From JBJFGR01 sp051892875 (GTDB lineage Bacteria > Pseudomonadota > Gammaproteobacteria > Enterobacterales > Succinivibrionaceae), in assembly GCA_051892875.1 (NCBI GenBank), contig JBJFGR010000026.1, positions 10,160 through 74,159 of the forward strand: a stretch of DNA of 64,000 bases. Direction: 5' to 3'. Below, one piece after another: positions 26,865-35,609 of the stretch. The position numbers and the translations under genes were made by a program. The notes beneath the pieces were generated by a model. The model made no database searches, was not told where the DNA came from, and saw nothing but the letters and a program-made list of their open reading frames with translations. How positions within the stretch are numbered: position 1 is the stretch's first letter; every line of letters begins with the position of its first letter.

Positions 26865-27539
26865 ATGAATAAAAAAATATTACTATTAAGTGTGGTATTA
26901 ACTTTAGGGAGTACCATTTTAGGTTGTGCAACAGAATCGCATCAAACAGTTGTTACTGAAAAAGCTGAAGTGTCCATTACACGTTCAGTTTCAGGAAAAA
27001 AAATTAAAATAGCTATCGGACAATTTGCAAATCACTCCAGTTATCAAAATGGTTTATTTGCAGATGGTGTAGATAGATTAGGTTCTCAATCAGAAACTAT
27101 CTTAATTACTTCATTGCAACAAGCTGGTTGTTATATGGTTTTAGATAGAAATAATATGGATGCTTTAGCAAGAGAGTCTGGTATAAATAAAAAGGAACAA
27201 AAAATTCAAGGTGCTCGCTATCTTATTACAGGAGATATTGTTGAATTTGGTCGTAAAACAGTGGGAGATCATCAATTATTTGGGATTTTAGGTCATGGTA
27301 AAAAGCAAGTTGCCTATGCTAACGTAAATTTAAATATTGTTGATATCGAAACATCAGCCGTTGTTTATTCTTCCACAGGAGCTGGTGAATATTCTTTATC
27401 CAACAGAGATATTTTAGGTTTTGGTAGTAATGCTAGTTATGATTCGACTTTAAATGGTAAAGTTTTAAGTTTGGCTATTAGAGAAGCTGTAAATAATTTA
27501 ACACATGATATAGATAATGGTTTATGGTCTCCGGAGTAA
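26865..27539 (+). CDS. CsgG/HfaB-family lipoprotein
   Basis: 224 residues with lipobox ILGC (Cys21). The CsgG-type body starts KIAIGQFAN and has the family features ETILITSLQQAGCYMVLDRNNM and GARYLITGDIVEFG, ending near NLTHDIDNGLW. It lacks the longer C-terminus of true curli CsgG. It is first of a three-gene set with DUF4810 and DUF799 lipoproteins, a trio known in many Gram-negatives and presumed to form an outer-membrane complex. There are no csgABDEF genes here, so curli secretion is unlikely. Confidence 0.85.
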   Translation: MNKKILLLSVVLTLGSTILGCATESHQTVVTEKAEVSITRSVSGKKIKIAIGQFANHSSYQNGLFADGVDRLGSQSETILITSLQQAGCYMVLDRNNMDALARESGINKKEQKIQGARYLITGDIVEFGRKTVGDHQLFGILGHGKKQVAYANVNLNIVDIETSAVVYSSTGAGEYSLSNRDILGFGSNASYDSTLNGKVLSLAIREAVNNLTHDIDNGLWSPE

Positions 27540-27545
27540 TAACTA

Positions 27546-27899
27546 ATGAGCTATAGTAGGTATTTTTTTTCAGTAGGGGTATTTTTATTTGTAACAGGGT
27601 GTGCAACAACTGATAATTTATATAGTCATGATAGCTCGTATACAGAAGCCATGTATATGTATTTAAAAAATGATCCAGATATTGAAAAACAAAAGGATTT
27701 AATGAATGAGTATTTTGATTCAGCTGAAAGTTCTGGTAAAAAAGTAGCCCCTGGTGCATATGCTCATTATGGTCTTTTATGTTCTAAAGAAGGGAATGAT
27801 GCAGAAACTTTAAAGTATTTTGAACTTGAAAAAAAGAATTTTCCAGAAGCTAGTCATTATATTGATTTTTTATTAAATAATAAAATTAATAAAAAATAG
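27546..27899 (+). CDS. DUF4810-family lipoprotein
   Basis: 117 residues with lipobox VTGC (Cys19). The pattern YLKNDPDIEKQKDLMNEYFD and VAPGAYAHYGLLCSKEGN is typical of DUF4810, which looks like a single TPR-like helical repeat (A..YF..EK..FPEA). It starts six bases after the CsgG-like gene, and its end overlaps the region of the DUF799 ribosome-binding site, so the three are surely co-expressed. Function is unknown. Confidence 0.82.
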   Translation: MSYSRYFFSVGVFLFVTGCATTDNLYSHDSSYTEAMYMYLKNDPDIEKQKDLMNEYFDSAESSGKKVAPGAYAHYGLLCSKEGNDAETLKYFELEKKNFPEASHYIDFLLNNKINKK

Positions 27900-27913
27900 T
27901 GGTGGGGATAAAG

Positions 27914-28582
27914 ATGAGATTATTTTCAGTAGGTATAATTACTTTATTTTGTATATCATTATTTGGATGTGTTAATAAGGTTGAACGATTTGATTATACT
28001 CCTTTTTTAAATTCTAATCCTCGTTCTATATTAGTAATGATGCCAACATCCATATCTACGAATATAGATGCTGGTCCCGCTGTTTTAGCAGCAACAGTAT
28101 TACCTTTGTCTGAAGCAGGTTATTATGTGTTACCAGTAACTATGGTAAATGATACTTTTATGTATAATGGAGTAACAGAGCCTGATGAAATTCATAAATT
28201 GCCATTGACTAAATTAAAGGAAATATTTGGGGCTGATGCCGTTCTTTATTTAAATGTTGAGGATTATTCGTCTCATTATACTCTTCTTGATAGTTATATG
28301 TCTGTAAAGGTTACAGCTGTGCTAAATGATATAAATACAGGCAGTATTTTGTGGCAAAGAACAATGATAACTACTAATAAAGCAAATAGTGGTGGTAATA
28401 TTTTAGCTGATTTAATTGGAGCTTTGGTTAAACATGCTATTAATGAAATTTCAGATATGGGGTATGAATTATCTGTTAGAAATGGTTATTTAATGTATGA
28501 ACACCAATATTATAAAGATCCAATTTTATATGGTCCTTTATCACCTTATTACAGAACTGATAAGGTTTTAAATGAAAAATAG
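27914..28582 (+). CDS. DUF799 (GNA1162-type) lipoprotein
   Basis: 222 residues with lipobox LFGC (Cys19). The body PRSILVMMPTSISTNIDAGPAVLAATVLPLSEAGYYVLPVTMV is typical of the DUF799/GNA1162 family, whose fold resembles TolB N-terminal and CsgG-like domains. ATG at 27914 is taken as the start because GGTGGGG lies just upstream; an in-frame GTG at 27899 would add five residues ahead of the signal peptide. Last gene of the trio, followed by a hairpin at 28648. Confidence 0.85.
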   Translation: MRLFSVGIITLFCISLFGCVNKVERFDYTPFLNSNPRSILVMMPTSISTNIDAGPAVLAATVLPLSEAGYYVLPVTMVNDTFMYNGVTEPDEIHKLPLTKLKEIFGADAVLYLNVEDYSSHYTLLDSYMSVKVTAVLNDINTGSILWQRTMITTNKANSGGNILADLIGALVKHAINEISDMGYELSVRNGYLMYEHQYYKDPILYGPLSPYYRTDKVLNEK

Positions 28583-28647
28583 TAAAGAATTTTTAGTTAA
28601 TTACTGAAGATTTTGCTATTTTAATATCAAATATACGTAAAAGAAAA

Positions 28648-28673
28648 GACTGATAAGATCACTCTTATCAGTC
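28648..28673. terminator. Hairpin between convergent units
   Basis: An 11-bp perfect stem GACTGATAAGA / TCTTATCAGTC with a TCAC loop. It lies between the DUF799 gene and the convergent HTH gene. T tracts are short, so it may be a weak bidirectional terminator. Confidence 0.65.
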
Positions 28674-28688
28674 GAATTAGATGTGGTT

Positions 28689-29156
28689 TTATTCATCAAG
28701 TTTAATCATTCTTTTATGTAATTGAATTTCACCTTTTTCTTTTCTAAAAAATCCGTTTAATTTAGAATTTTTTCGAATATACTGTCTGAATGTAGCATAT
28801 TGACAAGAAAATCCAATGATCTTTTGAGAATATTGGTAAAAGTCAGAAATGTAGAAAAACTCGTTACTACTTGTTCTATGTTTTTCTAATAACGCTAGTA
28901 GTTGCGATGTATATTTATCTAATGAACTTTTTTTATTTCTTGTTGTTGATTTTTTAAATCCTTGTAAATATTTTTTTACAGTAGCTCTAGAAAGCGACAA
29001 TCTTCTAGCAAGTTCTGAAATATTTACTTTGCTATCAGTATTTTCTATAATTTTACCTAAACGATGTAGATCAGACAGTTTCGATATATTAGTTGTCGAT
29101 ATATATTTAGATTTCTTTTTTTCTTTTATTACATTAGTCATAATTAAACCACTCAT
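28689..29156 (-). CDS. HTH protein, IS21 transposase N-terminus-like remnant
   Basis: 155 residues. The HTH at about 45-65 (ISELARRLSLSRATVKKYL) and the following SLDKYTSQLLALLEKHR then YATFRQYIRK follow the layout of the DNA-binding part of IstA-type (IS21) transposases. The DDE catalytic domain and the istB helper are absent. It may be a decayed element or a domesticated regulator. ATG at 29141 (Met6) has a better GAGTGG upstream than the first ATG. No inverted repeats were found around it. Confidence 0.55.
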   Translation of the reverse strand: MSGLIMTNVIKEKKKSKYISTTNISKLSDLHRLGKIIENTDSKVNISELARRLSLSRATVKKYLQGFKKSTTRNKKSSLDKYTSQLLALLEKHRTSSNEFFYISDFYQYSQKIIGFSCQYATFRQYIRKNSKLNGFFRKEKGEIQLHKRMIKLDE

Positions 29157-29175
29157 TGCTTTAAATATAATTCTT

Positions 29176-29228
29176 AATCCTACAAAAACTCCGTAGGATT
29201 CTCTGTTTCAATAATATGAAACAGAGAA
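29176..29228. other. Two abutting hairpins upstream of the HTH gene
   Basis: AATCCTAC / GTAGGATT (29176-29200) is followed at once by TTCTCTGTTTCA / TGAAACAGAGAA (29199-29228). The second, with TTATTATTGTTTTTTC after it, could terminate plus-strand transcripts. In the minus direction they lie between the MshEN gene and the HTH gene. The rest of the 268-base gap shows nothing else. Confidence 0.45.
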
Positions 29229-29424
29229 TTATTATTGTTTTTTCTTACTATTTACTATCGTTACTTATTTATAAGTTTTTTAACTATAAATGGTAGAATG
29301 AAAATATTCTTATAAAAATTTATAGCAACAATATTTTTTGCTTTTGTACTCTAAAACATATTATAGTATAAATATAGTAATTTACATACATAAAAATGAG
29401 TGTTTTGTAATATTTTTTACTTAC

Positions 29425-29880
29425 TTATAAATTGTAAGATTGGTCGGTCCCAAAATTACCATAAATGCTTTGAATTTTTTGAGTTAGCTTATCTTCTTCT
29501 ACTATTACAAGATCAGTCATAATACCATATTTTAAATTAAACTCATCTAAAGCCTTAAAGTTAGCAGGATCTGAGGTTCCTAAATAAAGGGTATTATTTT
29601 CAAAATACAAAGGTATAGCGTGAGTTCTTACAATTAAACTTTGATTTATGTATTCTTCAGGCATCTTTTTGATATCAAAATTATCTAAATCTAAAAAGTT
29701 ATATCCGAATTCTTTAATTGCAAGTTCCTTGATAACGCTAGGTTGAACATAGTCCCATTCTACTGCATATGCAATAGTATTCATTTCAGCATCTTTAGCT
29801 TTCTGTTCGATAGTATCAGCTTGCTCTTTTGTTATAATATTTTCGTTAACTAGGTTTACTAAAAATCCCGTGAAAGACAT
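29425..29880 (-). CDS. Stand-alone MshEN / GspE_N domain protein
   Basis: 151 residues that match only the N-terminal domain of PilB/MshE/GspE ATPases: GFLVNLVNENIITKEQADTIEQ at the start, KEFGYNFLDLDNFDI in the middle, PLYFENNTLYLGTSDPANFKALDEF, and the closing VIVEEDKLTQKIQSIYG. The ATPase domain is absent and the ORF stops within about ten residues of the normal domain end. In MshE this domain binds c-di-GMP. GGAG precedes the ATG. It lies 48 bases downstream of the large secreted protein and is likely in its operon. It is either a free-standing regulator or a truncated pilB. Confidence 0.7.
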   Translation of the reverse strand: MSFTGFLVNLVNENIITKEQADTIEQKAKDAEMNTIAYAVEWDYVQPSVIKELAIKEFGYNFLDLDNFDIKKMPEEYINQSLIVRTHAIPLYFENNTLYLGTSDPANFKALDEFNLKYGIMTDLVIVEEDKLTQKIQSIYGNFGTDQSYNL

Positions 29881-29928
29881 ATTTTACTCCATTTAGTATA
29901 AATAACTTGTTATTATTATAAAAAATAA

Positions 29929-32900
29929 TTAAGGTTTAAATTGTTCAATTGGCAATTCTTCGCCAATTGAGATAATTCTTTTATTCCCTTTATATTCCCT
30001 AAAAATAAATCCCCCATTACTTGTTGTTGATTCAACAAGATGGTTAAGCGGATAATAAGGTGTTTGTAAAGGATTTTCATAATTTGTTATTACTTCAAAT
30101 AGGCTATATGATTCATAATTATCAATATTTTCAGGTCTAGTTGCTTTAATAAACAGTATACCTTGGTTAAACACTGCTTTATCAATGAAGCAAAGGTCGT
30201 TTTTATTTTGACAAATTCTTATTGTAGAGATGCTATTATCATTCATTTTTATTTTATTGTCTACAATAGATGATATATCTAAAATATTACTGTTATCAGC
30301 AGTTAATTTTTTATAAAAACGAATATTGCTTGCAATACTTTTATCATAAGTACTTCTAAGATATATGGTACTGCATGAATCTTTTGACTGTTTCCAGTAA
30401 AGCCCTTTTTCATTATCTTTATTAAGATGCATAATAATTAAAGGTACATAAATATCATTTTCCCCATAAAATGAATCTGAAACTATACGCCCTTTATTAT
30501 AAGTAAACGTATTTACTAAACCTAGGTTTGCATTGCTTTCTGCATAAATATCATTTTTTAAAGATTTTATAGGATAATTACATTCTATATTAAAAGTTGT
30601 ATTGTTCACTATACAGGCATCAACACTTGCGTTATAACCTAAAGCAACTTGTTTTGGTTCTGATGGTGTGGAATTAATTTTTAATAAAGTACTAAAAGAA
30701 AGCCCACTAGAGTAGTTTTCATCACTATTATATATGTAATTATTTATACCTAATTTAGAGAGACTAGAGTCCTTTATTATTGAATTAGGAATTGTAGTGT
30801 TTATTGTATTGACATACATTGGTTTTAGTTCAAATTCAGGATGAATATAAAAGTATTCATATATAAAGTTTGAGGTTTTATGGTTTATTTGATTTGAAGA
30901 TTCAAAACCGTTTATATATCCTGATAATAATTGATATTGATTAAAATATGCAGGGCAGAATTCATCACCAACAGCTTGTTTATTTTTCAGTAAATGTAAC
31001 AAACCTTTATAAAGAGTTGATTCTAATTCATTGTAGGAATATGAAAAGTCATTTAAACTATAGTCAGTTACTTTTATGCTATTTGGTAATACGGTGTAAA
31101 TAGGACTGTAGAAAAATGTTTTTTTATCATCAGGTTTATTATTTGAAAATATGTTTAATGGTGATTCATTGCTAAATGAATACCATCCAGTATTTTGTAT
31201 TTGCAGAATTCTGTCTTTTTTTATAAGACCTAGTGTTAAAGTATTTTCAGAATTTGAACATTCATCATTAGTGCATATTTTAAATAATGTGGGCGGAACA
31301 GTAAAGTCATTAGTATTTGTATTTGTATTATATTCATTAATGGATTCGCTTATTGTTGTATTTTTTACGACTAAGGAACAATTGCTTTCAACATTGTTTA
31401 CCCATGAGTTTAAACAATTTGTAGATAATGATTTTGCAGATTTATCTATATTTTTAGTTACATTATCTTTGTATATTGCTAAATTAACTTTTTCAGATAG
31501 GGAGTTTTCGCAAAATTGTTTTAATTGCTCTTGGCTTATTTGGGAAGTAGTAGGGCAGTTATCAGAACAACCTACATAATATTGAGATAGTTTATATGGT
31601 TTATAAGTTTCAATCAATTTATAGGAATTATTATCACTATCAATATCATAAATCTGGTCTGTTATTTTTTCAATATTCATACAAATAGCTAATGGTACAG
31701 CTAATAATGAATTATTGCCATTTATAAAAATTGTAGAGTTTTCTTCTACACTATTTATGGTTGTATTTAGTGTAATACTTTTAAGCAACAATTCATTTGG
31801 GTATACAATATTGTTTAATTTATAACGAGGAATGATTTTTATTAATCCATTTTCTTTAATGATATTAGCGGTTAGTTCAATATTCTGTTCTGTTGCATTT
31901 TGAATAGTTGTATTATTAATGTTTATAGGTCTATCACTAGTGTTTTGTATAGTAGCAATAATGTTAATAATATCTAAATCATTATCTAATATTAAAGGGT
32001 AAGGAACGCTTTCATCAGCTGAATCGTAAGTTATAATAGCTTGGTTATTAGTTTCGTTGATCCAATTTTTTACATTGTTGATATTTATATTACATGGTGA
32101 TACGTTGAAAGAACATTCTGCAGTTTGGTTACTATTATTATCACAGAATAAAATATTATTATTAGCACTTATAGTAATTTTAGATGCATCTTTTGTGTTT
32201 AGTGAAAACTTACCATTTGAAATAATTTTGGTAGTACCGCCAACATTTAAAGTAATTGAGGAAGATAATTCACTACAAGTATTTGCATTTGAACATTCAA
32301 GAACCTGTAAAGTTAAGGAGCTACAGTGTTTGTTATCGTTTATCTTAGATATTCTGTAAAATTTTGAAGAAGATTCTTCTGTTACGTCTGAAATAGAAGA
32401 ATTTTGTGCATAATTTTTTATAAATAGATTCTTTTCATTTTTATAGTTAAATATTATAGATAAGGAATTTATTCCCAATTCAAAAATGTGTGTAGTGTTA
32501 AAAGTAACACTATTATTTGTTAATAGAAAAGCTTCTTTTTGTTCCGGAGTTTCGAATAAATTAACAGGAGCATTTGTTATTACAAATGAATTATTTGTGT
32601 TTAAATAAATAGGTTTTCCATTACCTTTAATAATAGTTATTTTATCTTTACCAGTATTTGGAGAAATTACATTATTATTATAATCAGTAGCATTTATAAT
32701 ATTAACTAATCCATTGCAAGTAAGAGCATCTGATAATGAATTAAAAACCTCACCATAAAATTTATCTAATTTATGAAGCTTTGTAGAAGATGAATAGGTG
32801 TTACTACTATTTGGAAAAGTGAAAGTAAGTTTTTTATTATTTTGATTATAGATATCAATTGATTCGATGTTACAGTAGTTAGGGTCATTATAAAACTCAT

Positions 32901-33252
32901 AATATTCATCTTGTTGTGAAGTTGTATTTTGTATATTCCAATTTAAGATTGCTCCACTTTGATCATCCTTATTATTGGATATTTTAATATCTTCGTAGCT
33001 TCCAAAAAACTTAATAAAAGATAGGGAGTTATTTTCATTTCCACATGTTAATCCTTTGCCTCCATTATTACCTTGTATAGGATTGGCGAAGCATTTATTT
33101 TTAATTGTTTCAATTTTAGCTAATGTTGGTGATTTTTCGCACATAGTAAAAAATTCAAGTAAAGCATTTTGACAATCTAAATTAGATAAAGCCCAAACAT
33201 CAGATGTTAAAAATGCTGAAAAAATAAAGATTATTTTAATTGAATTTTTCAT
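29929..33252 (-). CDS. Large secreted Asn/Ser-rich protein, possible adhesin
   Basis: 1107 residues with a Sec signal peptide (cleavage likely after VWA, residue 21). There is no membrane anchor. The mature chain is rich in Asn, Ser, Thr and Tyr with about 30 cysteines spread along its length, as in extracellular disulfide-bonded beta proteins. The C-terminus GGFIFREYKGNKRIISIGEE recalls the end of MshQ/DUF6701 pilus-associated proteins (a G-F-x-x-Y-x-G-x-x-R-I pattern), but I could not confirm the family. The MshEN-domain gene follows 48 bases later, which also points to type IV/MSHA pili; no other pilus gene is in the window. Confidence 0.7.
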   Translation of the reverse strand: MKNSIKIIFIFSAFLTSDVWALSNLDCQNALLEFFTMCEKSPTLAKIETIKNKCFANPIQGNNGGKGLTCGNENNSLSFIKFFGSYEDIKISNNKDDQSGAILNWNIQNTTSQQDEYYEFYNDPNYCNIESIDIYNQNNKKLTFTFPNSSNTYSSSTKLHKLDKFYGEVFNSLSDALTCNGLVNIINATDYNNNVISPNTGKDKITIIKGNGKPIYLNTNNSFVITNAPVNLFETPEQKEAFLLTNNSVTFNTTHIFELGINSLSIIFNYKNEKNLFIKNYAQNSSISDVTEESSSKFYRISKINDNKHCSSLTLQVLECSNANTCSELSSSITLNVGGTTKIISNGKFSLNTKDASKITISANNNILFCDNNSNQTAECSFNVSPCNININNVKNWINETNNQAIITYDSADESVPYPLILDNDLDIINIIATIQNTSDRPININNTTIQNATEQNIELTANIIKENGLIKIIPRYKLNNIVYPNELLLKSITLNTTINSVEENSTIFINGNNSLLAVPLAICMNIEKITDQIYDIDSDNNSYKLIETYKPYKLSQYYVGCSDNCPTTSQISQEQLKQFCENSLSEKVNLAIYKDNVTKNIDKSAKSLSTNCLNSWVNNVESNCSLVVKNTTISESINEYNTNTNTNDFTVPPTLFKICTNDECSNSENTLTLGLIKKDRILQIQNTGWYSFSNESPLNIFSNNKPDDKKTFFYSPIYTVLPNSIKVTDYSLNDFSYSYNELESTLYKGLLHLLKNKQAVGDEFCPAYFNQYQLLSGYINGFESSNQINHKTSNFIYEYFYIHPEFELKPMYVNTINTTIPNSIIKDSSLSKLGINNYIYNSDENYSSGLSFSTLLKINSTPSEPKQVALGYNASVDACIVNNTTFNIECNYPIKSLKNDIYAESNANLGLVNTFTYNKGRIVSDSFYGENDIYVPLIIMHLNKDNEKGLYWKQSKDSCSTIYLRSTYDKSIASNIRFYKKLTADNSNILDISSIVDNKIKMNDNSISTIRICQNKNDLCFIDKAVFNQGILFIKATRPENIDNYESYSLFEVITNYENPLQTPYYPLNHLVESTTSNGGFIFREYKGNKRIISIGEELPIEQFKP

Positions 33253-33398
33253 GACGATGTTCCAAAAAATAAAAAAAGAATTATTTTTACGCTAATTGAT
33301 GTTATTATAAAATATATTTTTTTTCTAATTAATTTAATTAGTATCAAATTGTATAATACATCGTAGAAAATTAAATTCAAATATTAAGAGAGGTTTTT

Positions 33399-34277
33399 GT
33401 GAAGGGGATTGTTCTAGCAGGCGGTTCGGGAACGCGTTTATATCCATTAACTATGGTAACAAGTAAACAGTTATTACCTGTATACGATAAGCCAATGATT
33501 TACTATCCGTTATCTGTACTGATGTTGGCTGGTATTCGTGATATTCTTATTATTTCAACACCCTCAGATTTACCAAATTTTAAAAGGTTATTAAATGATG
33601 GTAGTCGTTATGGTTTAAATTTAAGCTATAAAGAACAACCTTCTCCTGATGGGTTAGCTCAAGCATTTATTCTTGGAGAAGAATTTATTGCAGGTGATAG
33701 TTGTGCTATGGTTTTAGGAGATAATATATTTTATGGTGCTAGTTTAACTAAGTATCTTCAGAGCGCGGCAAAAGTTGAAAAAGGAGCAACAGTATTTGGT
33801 TTTTATGTAAATGATCCTAAAAGATTTGGAGTTATTGAATTTGATAATAACGGTAAAGCTTTATCAATAGAGGAAAAGCCTAAAAATCCAAAAAGTAATT
33901 ATGCTGTAACAGGATTGTATTTTTATGACCATAATGTATGTGAATATGCAAAGAGTATAAAACCATCAGCACGTGGAGAACTTGAAATAACTGATTTAAA
34001 CAATATTTATCTTCAGAATAATGAGTTGTCAGTAGTTCCATTGGGTAGGGGGTTTGCATGGTTTGATACAGGTACAGTTGATAGCTTATATGATGCTGAA
34101 GGTTTTGTAAAACATGTGCAAAACAGTGCAGGTATACCTATAGCAGTACTTGAAGAAATTGCTTATAACAATAATTGGATAAGTAAAGATCATTTGATAG
34201 AAAGTGCTAGGATGTATGGTAAATCACCATATGGTCAGTATTTAAAACAGATTGTAGATAAAAAAATCATATTTTAA
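33399..34277 (+). CDS. rfbA: Glucose-1-phosphate thymidylyltransferase
   Basis: Makes dTDP-glucose from glucose-1-phosphate and dTTP, the first step to dTDP-rhamnose and related sugars. 292 residues; [13 protein letters not shown] nucleotide loop, [17 protein letters not shown], and GDNIFYG with the metal aspartate. The start is GTG with GAGAGG just upstream. rfbB is 5 kb away on the other strand, and rfbC and rfbD are not in the window, so the pathway genes are scattered. Confidence 0.96.
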   Translation: MKGIVLAGGSGTRLYPLTMVTSKQLLPVYDKPMIYYPLSVLMLAGIRDILIISTPSDLPNFKRLLNDGSRYGLNLSYKEQPSPDGLAQAFILGEEFIAGDSCAMVLGDNIFYGASLTKYLQSAAKVEKGATVFGFYVNDPKRFGVIEFDNNGKALSIEEKPKNPKSNYAVTGLYFYDHNVCEYAKSIKPSARGELEITDLNNIYLQNNELSVVPLGRGFAWFDTGTVDSLYDAEGFVKHVQNSAGIPIAVLEEIAYNNNWISKDHLIESARMYGKSPYGQYLKQIVDKKIIF

Positions 34278-34295
34278 TGAATAATTAAAATTGAA

Positions 34296-34321
34296 AAAAA
34301 GGAGGTTTATACCTCCTTTTT
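34296..34321. terminator. Bidirectional terminator, rfbA / symporter
   Basis: An 11-bp stem AAAAAGGAGGT / ACCTCCTTTTT with a short loop supplies T runs on both strands between convergent genes. Confidence 0.85.
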
Positions 34322-34350
34322 ACTAATTATTACTTACCATTTACTAATTA

Positions 34351-35598
34351 TTAAACACCTTGATTTAAATTTTCTTTAACATCATGATTTACCATTGTGG
34401 CAACGGTTGAATCAGACCAAACATTTAGAGTTGTTTCAATCATATCAATAACTGCATAAATAGGTAAAATAATACCAAGTAATTGGATTGGAACATTCAT
34501 TGATGATAGTAAGCTTGCAGATAAGAAGTAACATCCCATTGGAACGCCTGCGTTTCCGATAGCAGCAATTGTAGCAATGCCTATCCATGAAATCATAGTT
34601 AATGGAGTGATTTCAATACCATTATTTTGCATTATATATATTACAGTTATAAAGATAAAAGCCGCACAACCATTCATGTTTATTGTTGTACAAATAGGTA
34701 GTACAAATCTTGAAACCTTTGGATTTATATGATTGTTTTCTTCGGCACAAGCAATAGTAACAGGAAGTGTTGCCGCACTAGATTTTGAGCAAAAGGCAAC
34801 AATTAAAGCTTTTGACATGTTTTTTGCAGTTTTTAATGGATTTATTCCTTTTAGTAATAAAAAAATAGGTAATACTACTAATCCTTGAAATAAATTAGAT
34901 CCTACAACAACTGTAAAGTAATTACTTAAACCACCTAAAACAACTCCAGATTTAAAATCAATTACTGAAAGAGTAACAAATCCGAAAATACCGATAGGTA
35001 GTAAATTAATTATCCATTTTACAATGAAGAATAAAATAGATTGTAACCCCAGTAAGAAGTTTGTGATGATATTTCTTGATTCATCGTGAGGAATATGTCT
35101 AATGCTGATACCAATAATGATTGCTATTAATAAGATACTTAAAACATTACCTTCCATAAAAGGTGCTAAAATATTATTAGGTACAATATTGATAAAATAG
35201 TTTATATAACTACTTGTATTATTAATACCTAACTCAATATTCTCAGGTGCGACAGTTGTTACATTTTTCGGCTGAATTATAGCATATAAAATAGCAGCAG
35301 TACATGATGATAAAACTGTAGTACTGATGGTATAAGCTAATGCTCTTTTCCAAAGTGATTTTTCAGTTTTTGAGTTTCCTAATGTAGCTATTGTAGTACA
35401 TATAGAAATACCAATAATAGGAACACTGACAAATTTAAAAAGTCTTATAAATACTTCAGAAGTAAAATTAGCTACATCAATACCGATATTTGTAGTATGA
35501 ATACCATTTATAACACCCAAAATTATTGCAATTGTAAAAAATATAAAATAAGCAATAGATTTTTTAGATGGCGTAAGTCTTGGTTGAGTAATTGTCAT
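34351..35598 (-). CDS. Cation:dicarboxylate/amino acid symporter (DAACS/SDF family)
   Basis: 415 residues, a multi-pass inner-membrane protein. Family marks are the HP1 hairpin SSAATLPVT, the TM7 motif TTINMNGCAA (NMDGT-type), HP2 GNAGVPMG and the TM8 stretch IDMIETTLNVWSDSTVA. Substrates of the family include glutamate, aspartate, C4-dicarboxylates, serine/threonine and cystine (TcyP). It lies 11 bases downstream of cysK in one operon, so cystine, cysteine or serine is the most likely cargo; that is inferred from position only. Confidence 0.88.
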   Translation of the reverse strand: MTITQPRLTPSKKSIAYFIFFTIAIILGVINGIHTTNIGIDVANFTSEVFIRLFKFVSVPIIGISICTTIATLGNSKTEKSLWKRALAYTISTTVLSSCTAAILYAIIQPKNVTTVAPENIELGINNTSSYINYFINIVPNNILAPFMEGNVLSILLIAIIIGISIRHIPHDESRNIITNFLLGLQSILFFIVKWIINLLPIGIFGFVTLSVIDFKSGVVLGGLSNYFTVVVGSNLFQGLVVLPIFLLLKGINPLKTAKNMSKALIVAFCSKSSAATLPVTIACAEENNHINPKVSRFVLPICTTINMNGCAAFIFITVIYIMQNNGIEITPLTMISWIGIATIAAIGNAGVPMGCYFLSASLLSSMNVPIQLLGIILPIYAVIDMIETTLNVWSDSTVATMVNHDVKENLNQGV

Positions 35599-35609
35599 TT
35601 TAATAATAC

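Noticed and set aside
26865..28582. Curli secretion operon
   Set aside because: There are no CsgA/B/E/F genes, and the DUF4810 and DUF799 partners mark the different lipoprotein trio.
30000..32400. Plus-strand ORFs of 100-142 codons inside the 1107-residue gene
   Set aside because: They are antisense shadows of the signal-peptide-bearing minus-strand gene and resemble no protein.
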